Part shown: positions 1 to 5,079 of the stretch, piece after piece
Layout: each line of letters opens with the position of its first letter
Position numbering within the stretch: the first letter of the stretch is position 1
Assembly: GCA_004552725.1 (NCBI GenBank)
Contig: SFNM01000119.1
Span: 1-5,079 of the forward strand
Reading direction: 5' to 3'
DNA: 5,079 nt
From: Bacteroidales bacterium
Lineage (GTDB): Bacteria; Bacteroidota; Bacteroidia; Bacteroidales; Muribaculaceae
The notes under the pieces: model-generated
Database searches by the model: none
Told to the model about the DNA's origin: nothing
What the model saw: only the letters and a program-made list of their open reading frames with translations
Program-made: the position numbers and the translations under genes

Positions 1-1
1 T

Positions 2-112
2 CTCGACCACGAATTAGATGATGCGAGTGATTATCGCGACAACTACGATACAAGCGATTTTTCGTGTGATGATGAATACAGCAATATGGACCTCGACGAT
101 GATATTCTTTGA
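2..112 (+). CDS. C-terminal tail of an unidentified acidic protein (5' end outside window)
   Basis: An open frame enters from the left edge and stops at TGA 110-112, leaving 36 residues. It is extremely acidic: 13 Asp and 2 Glu against one Arg, with several Tyr and Ser, ending in the residues DLDDDIL. The Asp codons (GAT/GAC) and regular spacing look like real coding sequence. A low-complexity acidic tail is typical of the last part of a longer cytoplasmic or nucleic-acid-associated protein, but no family can be named from this fragment. A small inverted repeat (TATCC/GGATA, 113-117 and 122-126) follows the stop and may help end the transcript, though it lacks a good T-run. An overlapping 83-codon frame from base 18 is judged a chance frame, because it runs through the promoter and hairpins downstream. 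Confidence 0.5.
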   Translation, partial: LDHELDDASDYRDNYDTSDFSCDDEYSNMDLDDDIL

Positions 113-169
113 TATCCGCGTGGATAATTTAGCGATAATAAAAAATCTGCAAAAAATTACGCAAAATAA

Positions 170-201
170 TTTGCATATCTCAAATATAATGCGTAATTTT
201 G
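170..201 (+). promoter_or_regulatory. Bacteroidota-type promoter (-33 TTTG, -7 TAATTTTG)
   Basis: TTTG at 170-173 is followed, after a 20-base spacer, by TAATTTTG at 194-201. This is an exact fit to the TTTG/TAnnTTTG layout of the primary sigma factor of Bacteroidota. Transcription should start at about 205-209. No protein gene of normal size lies downstream on this strand, so the expected product is the structured RNA at 208-421. Confidence 0.65.
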
Positions 202-219
202 CACCCGATTATGAAACAC

Positions 220-287
220 CACTTGAAGCGCAACTACTATTTGATATTACCTATATAATAGTTCTTTGACTTCAAGTGTTTTATTTT
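220..287 (+). terminator. Hairpin with T-rich tail; possible early terminator or attenuator
   Basis: CACTTGAAG (220-228) pairs perfectly with CTTCAAGTG (270-278). Inside it, 232-240 pairs with 255-263 apart from one C-A mismatch. The outer stem runs directly into TTTTATTTT (279-287). The structure begins only about a dozen bases after the predicted start site. It could therefore end a very short transcript, act as an attenuator, or simply be the 5' domain of the longer RNA. The T-run is interrupted by one A, so termination may be partial. Confidence 0.35.
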
Positions 288-318
288 AAACAGTAGTTTA
301 ACACATTTTGCGCCATAT

Positions 319-421
319 TGGCCATAGGTTGTTGATTTCGACCGCTATCCATTTCTCATCGTGATTGGATAATTTCAAGCGGTAGCCCATTCTCACCTTC
401 AACACCTATGGCCATTTTTTT
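319..421 (+). terminator. Long hairpin abutting a T7 tract: intrinsic terminator / 3' domain of the RNA
   Basis: GGCCATAGGT (320-329) pairs with ACCTATGGCC (404-413), is extended by GTTGA/TCAAC past a one-base bulge, and is followed immediately by A and TTTTTTT. Orientation is clear because the T-run is on the + strand side only. The stem encloses a nested hairpin (341-383), which makes it much larger than an ordinary terminator. It may be both terminator and functional RNA domain. Confidence 0.6.
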
Positions 422-867
422 GTCTGTAAATCTTTGTGGGTGAGGCGAGTGTGGCGCTTCCGCACCGCTCGGCGTCCGCCTCGCCACCGAACTCCACCGC
501 CGACGGTATCAGATTGGTGGGCTTTGGGGCGCGATATTCGAATTTGCGCGGTGCTGCGACAAAAAAGATAAAAGGTTTAAGAAAGAGTGTCGCATATTAG
601 TGCGTTTGTGTTTACGTTTGTGTTTAGGTTTTAGTTTGCTTTTTTGCTTTCTGTTGTTGTGAAGCAATTATGGGGCGAAAAAATATGCTTTACAACATGT
701 TTAACGGGGGGTAAATATCTCATTTAAAATACCGAAATTTACCTGTCAATTTCAAATTAAGAACAAAAATACACACAGTATACACGGCTTATGCTATGCG
801 ATTATAGAATTTAACGACGTAATTTGCATAAATTAGTTTTGTTAAGTGTACGTTTGTAATAAAACAA
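422..867. other. Gene-free spacer: GC-rich island then AT-rich tract
   Basis: No convincing coding frame is present on either strand. About 437-560 is GC-rich, in contrast with the AT-rich flanks, and holds a bulged inverted repeat (GGTG..GCGAG at 439-449 with CTCGCCACC at 480-488). From about 565 onward the sequence is AT-rich with T-rich runs. It contains isolated TAnnTTTG matches on the + strand (613-620, 834-841, 849-856). None has a well-spaced TTG partner: the best is TTTG at 823-826 with a 22-base gap to 849. I would not call a promoter here. A minus-strand frame across the GC island has no ATG and is Arg-rich, so it is judged noncoding. Confidence 0.5.
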
Positions 868-910
868 CTTAGGCTGTAATTGACTTAATGCCAGTCAATT
901 ACAGCCTAAG
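868..910 (-). terminator. Intrinsic terminator of ppdK (17-bp perfect stem)
   Basis: CTTAGGCTGTAATTGAC (868-884) is perfectly complementary to 894-910, with a 9-base loop (885-893). The stem starts 27 bases past the ppdK stop. On the minus strand it is followed by GTTGTTTTATTAC, a T-rich though interrupted tail, and preceded by a T-run (the A-run at 911-917 on the + strand). Position and orientation make it the end of the ppdK transcript. The long unbroken stem may also protect the mRNA 3' end. Confidence 0.75.
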
Positions 911-937
911 AAAAAAAGTTATACTACCTAAGCCAAA

Positions 938-3649
938 TTATTCAATAGCAGCTTGCGCCGCTGCTACGCGGGCGATGGGCACGCGGAAGGGGGAGCAGCT
1001 TACGTAGTTCATGCCGAGTTTGGCGCAGAATTTTACGGAAGAGGGTTCGCCGCCGTGTTCGCCGCAGATGCCGATTTTGAGGTCGGGACGTGTGGCGCGG
1101 CCTTTTTCAACGCCCATGCGCACGAGTTGGCCGACGCCTTCTTGGTCGAGGACTTCGAAGGGGTCAACTTTGATGATGCCGTGTTCCTTGTAGTATTTGA
1201 GGAATTTGGGGGCATCGTCGCGTGAGAAGCCGAAGGTCATTTGGGTGAGGTCGTTTGTACCGAATGAGAAGAATTCGGCAACGGTAGCGATTTCGTTGGC
1301 GGTGAGGGCGGCGCGGGGCACTTCGATCATGGTACCAACTTTGTATGCTACGGTTTTGCCTTGTTCGGCGAAGACTTTTTCGGCGGTGGTATTGATTACA
1401 CTGGCTTGGTTTTGGATTTCTTTGAGTGAGCCAATGAGGGGGATCATGATTTCGGGGTGTACGTCGATGCCGCGGTCTTTAACGGCGAGGGCGGCTTCGA
1501 TGATTGCGCGGGTTTGCATCTCGGTGATTTCGGGATATGTGATACCGAGTCGGCAACCGCGGTGGCCGAGCATGGGGTTGAATTCTTCGAGGGAGTCAAC
1601 TTTGGCTTTGACGTCGGCGAGATCGATGCCGAGGTCGTCGGCGAGTTCTTTTTGTGTAGCGGTTTGGTGGGGTACGAACTCGTGCAATGGGGGATCAAGC
1701 AGGCGGATGGTAACGCCGAAGCCGTCCATAGCCTCAAAGATGCCTTCGAAGTCGCCACGTTGCATGGGCAGGAGTTTGGCCAGAGCGATGCGACGGCCTT
1801 CTTCGTCGGAAGCGAGGATCATTTCGCGGACGGCTTTGATGCGGTCGCCTTCGAAGAACATGTGTTCGGTGCGGCAGAGGCCGATGCCTTGTGCGCCGAA
1901 GTTGCGTGCTTGACGTGCGTCGCGGGGGGTATCGGCGTTGGTGCGAACGAGTGTTTTGGTGAATTTGGAGGCGAGGTTCATGATAGCGCCGAAGTCGCCG
2001 CCGAGTTCGGGTTCGGCGGTGGGCACTTGGCCGTCGTAAACTTCACCGGTGGAGCCGTTGAGGGAGATCCAGTCGCCTTCGTGGTAGAGTTGACCGGCCA
2101 TTTCGATGGTCTTTTCTTTGTAGTCGATTTTGATTTCGCCGGCACCGGAAACGCAGCATTTGCCCATACCGCGAGCCACAACAGCAGCGTGGGAGGTCAT
2201 ACCGCCGCGCATGGTGAGGATGCCTTGAGCCACGGCCATACCGCGGAGGTCTTCGGGAGATGTTTCGATACGAACGAGCACCACTTTGCGTTTCTTTTCG
2301 GCCCATGCTTCGGCTTCGTCGGCTGAGAATACGATTTGGCCGGCGGCAGCACCGGGGGATGCGGGAAGACCTTTAGCAACGACTTTGGCGCGTTTGAGGG
2401 CGTCTTTGTCGAATACGGGGTGGAGGAGTTCGTCGAGTTTTTGGGGCTCCATACGAAGCAGAGCGGTTTTTTCGTCGATTTTGCCGTCGCGCAGCAGATC
2501 CATGGCGATTTTCACCATAGCGGCGCCGGTGCGTTTACCGTTGCGAGTTTGGAGCATCCAGAGTTTGCCGTCTTGGATGGTGAATTCCATGTCTTGCATA
2601 TCGCGGTAGTGCTCTTCGAGGCGGTCGGCGATTGAGAAGAGTTCTTGAGCGCAGTTGGGCATGGATTCTTCGAGCGAAGGATATTTAGCAGCACGTTCTT
2701 CTTCGGAGATGCCTTGGAGGGCGGCCCAGCGTTTGGAACCTTCGATGGTGATTTGTTGGGGTGTACGGATACCGGCCACCACGTCTTCACCTTGAGCGTT
2801 GATGAGGTATTCGCCGTTGAAGAGGTTTTCGCCGGTGGCAGCGTCGCGGGAGAAGGCCACGCCGGTAGCGGAGTTGTCGCCCATGTTGCCGTAAACCATT
2901 GCTTGAACGTTGACGGCTGTGCCCCATTCTTCGGGGATTTGGTTCATGCGGCGATAGAGGATGGCGCGTTCGTTCATCCAGGAGTCGAATACGGCGCAGA
3001 TGCCGCCCCAGAGTTGTTCCCAAGCGGATTCGGGGAAGTCTTTGCCGGTGTATTCTTTAACGGCGCCTTTGAAGAGCTTAACGAGGTTTTTGAGGTCGTC
3101 GACGGTGAGTTCGGTATCAAATTTGATACCTTTTTCTTCTTTAACGCGGTCGATGATTTCTTCGAAGGGGTCGATGTCGTTCTTGGATTTGGGTTTCATG
3201 CCGAGCACCACGTCGCCGTACATTTGTACGAAGCGGCGGTAGCTATCCCAAGCGAAGCGGGGGTTGCCGCTTTTTTGAGCGAGGGCTTCAACGGTGGCAT
3301 CGTTCATACCGAGGTTGAGGACTGTGTCCATCATGCCGGGCATGGAAGCGCGAGCGCCGGAGCGCACGGAAACGAGAAGAGGATTAGCAGGATTATCGAA
3401 TTCTTTGCCGGTGAGGGCTTCGACGTGTTTGATAGCTTTTTCAACGTCTTCTTTGAGGCGTTTAACAACTTCGTCCTTGCCAAAGGAGGTGTATTCAGTG
3501 CAGACTTCGGTAGTGATGGTGAAGCCGGGAGGCACGGGCATGCCGAGGAGGTTCATTTCAGCGAGGTTGGCGCCTTTGCCGCCGAGGAGGTTGCGCATTT
3601 CGGCGGTACCTTCAGCTTTGCCGTCACCAAATGTATAAACTCTTTTCAT
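938..3649 (-). CDS. ppdK: Pyruvate, phosphate dikinase
   Basis: Complete 903-residue enzyme that interconverts pyruvate + ATP + Pi with PEP + AMP + PPi in the cytoplasm. In anaerobes it can serve glycolysis (PPi-dependent ATP gain) or gluconeogenesis. Three parts are visible. The first is an N-terminal nucleotide-binding domain (about 20-370) with GGKGANLAEM (23-32) and VRSGARASMPGMMDT (95-109). The second is the swivelling phosphohistidine domain (about 425-510) with GGMTSHAAV, where His487 is the phosphorylated residue and Thr485 is at the position used for regulatory phosphorylation in other PPDKs. The third is a C-terminal PEP/pyruvate barrel (about 535-900) with RTEHMFF (593-599), SFGTNDLTQ (795-803) and ICGEHGGEPSS (861-871), Cys862 being the expected catalytic acid. 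Length is close to the usual 870-900 and no key residue is missing. The ATG at 3649 gives the standard MKRVYTFGDG start. No Shine-Dalgarno is seen, as is usual in Bacteroidota. It appears monocistronic, with its own promoter and terminator. All 12 Gln codons that I read in the first half are CAA and all 15 Ile codons ATC. Confidence 0.97.
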   Translation of the reverse strand: MKRVYTFGDGKAEGTAEMRNLLGGKGANLAEMNLLGMPVPPGFTITTEVCTEYTSFGKDEVVKRLKEDVEKAIKHVEALTGKEFDNPANPLLVSVRSGARASMPGMMDTVLNLGMNDATVEALAQKSGNPRFAWDSYRRFVQMYGDVVLGMKPKSKNDIDPFEEIIDRVKEEKGIKFDTELTVDDLKNLVKLFKGAVKEYTGKDFPESAWEQLWGGICAVFDSWMNERAILYRRMNQIPEEWGTAVNVQAMVYGNMGDNSATGVAFSRDAATGENLFNGEYLINAQGEDVVAGIRTPQQITIEGSKRWAALQGISEEERAAKYPSLEESMPNCAQELFSIADRLEEHYRDMQDMEFTIQDGKLWMLQTRNGKRTGAAMVKIAMDLLRDGKIDEKTALLRMEPQKLDELLHPVFDKDALKRAKVVAKGLPASPGAAAGQIVFSADEAEAWAEKKRKVVLVRIETSPEDLRGMAVAQGILTMRGGMTSHAAVVARGMGKCCVSGAGEIKIDYKEKTIEMAGQLYHEGDWISLNGSTGEVYDGQVPTAEPELGGDFGAIMNLASKFTKTLVRTNADTPRDARQARNFGAQGIGLCRTEHMFFEGDRIKAVREMILASDEEGRRIALAKLLPMQRGDFEGIFEAMDGFGVTIRLLDPPLHEFVPHQTATQKELADDLGIDLADVKAKVDSLEEFNPMLGHRGCRLGITYPEITEMQTRAIIEAALAVKDRGIDVHPEIMIPLIGSLKEIQNQASVINTTAEKVFAEQGKTVAYKVGTMIEVPRAALTANEIATVAEFFSFGTNDLTQMTFGFSRDDAPKFLKYYKEHGIIKVDPFEVLDQEGVGQLVRMGVEKGRATRPDLKIGICGEHGGEPSSVKFCAKLGMNYVSCSPFRVPIARVAAAQAAIE

Positions 3650-3737
3650 GTTATAAATTGGTTATTTATAAGGGATTAATTATTGTATATTTTCTGCAAT
3701 TAGGGTTAATAATTCGCTAAGTATAGCAATAGCAGTG

Positions 3738-3770
3738 CAAATTTACGAAATTATGGCCTAATTTTTGCAA
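3738..3770 (-). promoter_or_regulatory. Likely ppdK promoter (Bacteroidota type)
   Basis: On the minus strand TAAATTTG (3745-3738) matches TAnnTTTG exactly and continues GCAC, as does the promoter at 170-201. A TTG lies at 3770-3768, 22 bases upstream of TAAATTTG, slightly longer than the usual 19-21. Predicted start is about 3731, giving an AT-rich leader of about 80 bases before the ppdK ATG. No strong leader structure or riboswitch is apparent. Confidence 0.55.
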
Positions 3771-3800
3771 TTTTTTGTAGATTTTTTTGTGAAAGGGTGT

Positions 3801-3838
3801 AAAAAAGCGGGAAAAGCGCCGAGTTTATGGCTCGGCGC
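3801..3838 (-). terminator. Orphan minus-strand intrinsic terminator
   Basis: GCGCCGAG (3816-3823) and CTCGGCGC (3831-3838) form a perfect 8-bp GC-rich stem with a 7-base loop. Read on the minus strand the stem is followed by TTTTCCCGCTTTTTT (3815-3801). Read on the + strand there is no T-run after it. It should therefore end a minus-strand transcript arriving from beyond 3840, just before the ppdK promoter. The sequence beyond 3840 carries no minus-strand gene that could end here, so the terminator appears to have lost its gene. Confidence 0.6.
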
Positions 3839-3861
3839 ATCAAGAAATAAAAGGATATACG
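3839..3861. other. Probable junction between two unrelated sequences
   Basis: To the left lies Bacteroidota intergenic DNA ending in a minus-strand terminator. To the right is a + strand protease frame already inside its catalytic domain. The frame stays open back to a TGA at 3790-3792, but the codons from 3793 to about 3843 cover the terminator hairpin and are not protease-like. The switch therefore falls within or very near this interval. No inverted or direct repeat, insertion sequence end or integrase site is visible. The exact base cannot be fixed from one sequence. Confidence 0.6.
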
Positions 3862-5079
3862 ATGAAGAATTATTTCAAGCTCATGTCAAATGACAAGTTT
3901 TACTTCACGCCCGCCGCAGAAACATACGGTGAGGCGAACAACGGTATCGTTTATGTTACGCTCAAAGAAAAGCACCCGGGCAATGCCGGCGGCTCTGTCA
4001 ACCCCACCGATATCGGTACAACAAGAATTACGGCGCTAAATGCGGCAGCGGAATATGTCGATTTCAAGAGCTTCGATAAGGACGGAAGCGGGGGTCTGAG
4101 CTGGAAAGAGCTCAGCGTTGTCTATATCATTGCCGGACGCAGCACGAAATTCGGTATGGCTGATGACGGTATCAGCACATGGCGTATGGGCAGCTATAAG
4201 CAGAACGGTACGGCATGGCATACGAAAATAAACGGAGTGCGCGTTATGAAGGGCGACGACGGCGCAAAATATGCCGTTGTAGGCGAAATGCAGTCCTCGG
4301 GAAGCCCGCTTTCCTTCGGCTCCATCGCGCATGAGCTGGGTCATGTGCTCGGTGCAAATGACCTTTATACATACGGCGGCTATACATGGTGCGGCGGTCC
4401 CGGCGAAATAGCTCTTCAGGGCGGCGGCTCGGGTATAGGCGGAAACAAGGGCGTGAAGAAGGGTGTTGCTCCTTCTGCCATTGACCCATATTACCTTACA
4501 TGGTACGGTTTTCAGGGTGTTACCGTTGCGCAGGACGGCGAATATACTCTCTATTCCCGCGAGAGTGAGAAGGGCGAATACAATATTATCCGCGTAAATA
4601 CAAACAATCCCAAGGAATATTATCTCATAGAGAACAGATATACTGTAACTCCCGAGACATTTGATGCCATTGATCCTGCGGAAAGGGGCATTCAGATTTG
4701 GCATGTTGACGAGGGAATAATGGAATCCGAAACACTGCCGAACTGTTGGAAGGGCTCGCCTCATGCGCCCGGTCTTACTCCTGTTTGCTCAAACGGAGTC
4801 AGCGGCAGAAAAGCATGGGATAACACCAAAGGAAATAACATCTTTGAATCCTACAATTTCAAGTTTGCCGGAAGTGAGACATGGTATACGGCAATGACAG
4901 ATGAAGAAGCCGAAAATTACTATGTAAAGATAGAAATGCTCGACCCCAAGGGTAACGAAATGAGAATCAAGGTTACCGGTGCGCCCAAGCAACCGACCTA
5001 TTCCAAGGTTTCCATGTCATCTCCTACTGCAGGCGAATTCAAGGTTGAAGCTATAATCAGCCAGTTCAACGGCAATACC
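3862..5079 (+). CDS. M6-family (immune inhibitor A-like) zinc metalloprotease, 5'-truncated and open at the window end
   Basis: An uninterrupted frame of 406 codons runs to the window edge. Numbering from the ATG at 3862, HELGHVLGANDLY (157-169) is an HExxHxxGxxD zinc site: His157 and His161 bind zinc, Glu158 is the general base, and Asp167 is the likely third ligand, as in M6 peptidases. FKSFDKDGSGGLSWKEL contains a complete EF-hand-type calcium loop, Asp72 to Glu83. Further family marks are YFKLMSNDKFYFTPA (4-18), YYLIENR (253-259) and IWHVDEG (279-285). From about 374 a Pro/Ser/Thr-rich linker leads into what may be an Ig-like or FnIII module. M6 enzymes are normally secreted with a signal peptide and propeptide. 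Both are absent, and the sequence begins inside the catalytic domain, so the ATG is probably an internal Met. An AAAGGA six bases upstream could mimic a ribosome site. Where SLMGSGSW-like residues are expected after the zinc site it has ALQGGGSG (184-191). Codon use differs from ppdK: 7 of 8 Gln are CAG and 7 of 23 Ile are ATA. A Clostridia (Ruminococcus-like) source is inferred. Confidence 0.85.
   Translation, partial: MKNYFKLMSNDKFYFTPAAETYGEANNGIVYVTLKEKHPGNAGGSVNPTDIGTTRITALNAAAEYVDFKSFDKDGSGGLSWKELSVVYIIAGRSTKFGMADDGISTWRMGSYKQNGTAWHTKINGVRVMKGDDGAKYAVVGEMQSSGSPLSFGSIAHELGHVLGANDLYTYGGYTWCGGPGEIALQGGGSGIGGNKGVKKGVAPSAIDPYYLTWYGFQGVTVAQDGEYTLYSRESEKGEYNIIRVNTNNPKEYYLIENRYTVTPETFDAIDPAERGIQIWHVDEGIMESETLPNCWKGSPHAPGLTPVCSNGVSGRKAWDNTKGNNIFESYNFKFAGSETWYTAMTDEEAENYYVKIEMLDPKGNEMRIKVTGAPKQPTYSKVSMSSPTAGEFKVEAIISQFNGNT

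Larger units (their letters stand above)
208..421 (+). ncRNA. Candidate structured small RNA of unknown family
   Basis: This stretch begins at the start site predicted from the 170-201 promoter and ends in seven T (415-421). It contains two strong hairpins. The first (220-278) has a 9-bp outer stem, an internal loop and an inner stem of 9 positions with one C-A mismatch. The second (319-414) is a rod. Its base is 319-329 with 404-414 and 331-335 with 399-403, giving 16 pairs around one bulged T. Above this is a lopsided internal loop (336-340 and 384-398), then 341-346 with 378-383, then 347-351 with 366-370 and a tiny TCA/TGA cap. No convincing protein frame crosses it. It could be one RNA of about 214 bases, or a short RNA ending near 287 plus a separate RNA at 319-421. 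A rod with a lopsided internal loop recalls 6S RNA, but the separate 5' hairpin does not fit that fold and I cannot assign a family. Confidence 0.45.

Noticed and set aside
18..269. 83-codon + strand frame starting MMRVIIATTT
   Set aside because: It overlaps the acidic coding tail in another frame, then runs through the promoter and the first hairpin. Its composition looks random and Ile/Thr-rich, and no family features are present.
406..580. Minus-strand Arg-rich frame across the GC island, ending at TAG 408-406
   Set aside because: It has no ATG start. Its Arg/Gly/His-rich composition is what random GC-rich DNA gives, and it runs into the terminator stem.
670..714. 14-residue + strand frame MGRKNMLYNMFNGG
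   Set aside because: It is too short, has no well-spaced promoter or ribosome site, and lies in AT-rich spacer where such frames are common.
823..856. Possible + strand promoter TTTG, 22 bases, TACGTTTG
   Set aside because: The spacing is long and it would fire straight into the ppdK terminator with no gene on that strand. Such AT-rich matches are frequent by chance.
1197..3679. Long + strand frames opposite ppdK (for example 1197-1913, 1457-2326, 2645-3679)
   Set aside because: They are antisense shadows of the complete, motif-rich ppdK gene. Their products have skewed Phe/Gly/Val or Ser/Arg composition.
4036..4764. 242-codon minus-strand frame
   Set aside because: It is antisense to the M6 protease, whose zinc motif, EF-hand loop and IWHVDE motif show the + strand is the coding one.
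1..5079. CRISPR array, tRNA, rRNA or insertion sequence
   Set aside because: I saw no regularly spaced repeats, no tRNA cloverleaf or rRNA-like stretches, and no transposase frame or terminal inverted repeats.

Overview
The window reads as Bacteroidota (Bacteroidales-like, probably gut-associated) DNA from base 1 to about 3838. The evidence is two promoter-like elements of the Bacteroidota type (TTG, a spacer of about 20-22 bases, then TAnnTTTG), AT-rich spacers, and a pyruvate, phosphate dikinase with an 80-base leader that shows no Shine-Dalgarno sequence. The last 1.2 kb, from about 3840 to the end, looks different. It is an open frame on the + strand encoding an M6-type zinc metalloprotease with Clostridia-like codon use. 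Its first recognisable residues fall inside the catalytic domain, so its signal peptide, propeptide and the start of that domain are missing.

Layout: (1) 2-112 (+), the acidic C-terminal tail of an unidentified protein. (2) 113-868, a long gene-free stretch. It holds a good Bacteroidota promoter (170-201) followed by two strong hairpins (220-278 and 319-414), the second ending directly in seven T, so a short structured RNA is likely. A GC-rich island (about 437-560) and an AT-rich tract follow. (3) 868-910, a 17-bp perfect hairpin that serves as the ppdK terminator. (4) 938-3649 (-), complete ppdK of 903 codons. (5) 3650-3800, the ppdK leader and promoter. (6) 3801-3838, a hairpin with a T-rich tail pointing in the minus direction, which is a terminator with no gene behind it. 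(7) 3862-5079 (+), the 5'-truncated M6 protease, still open at the window edge.

ppdK is a complete, apparently single-gene transcription unit with its own promoter and terminator. Its product interconverts pyruvate and PEP in central carbon metabolism. I see no functional link between it and the protease. The protease instead appears fused to the ppdK upstream region: an orphan terminator, a mid-domain beginning and a sharp codon-use switch (Gln CAA to CAG, appearance of Ile ATA) all fall at about 3839-3862. The simplest reading is a chimeric assembly join between two organisms. A real recombination or transferred gene fragment is the alternative. The most interesting candidate biology is the structured RNA locus at 170-421.
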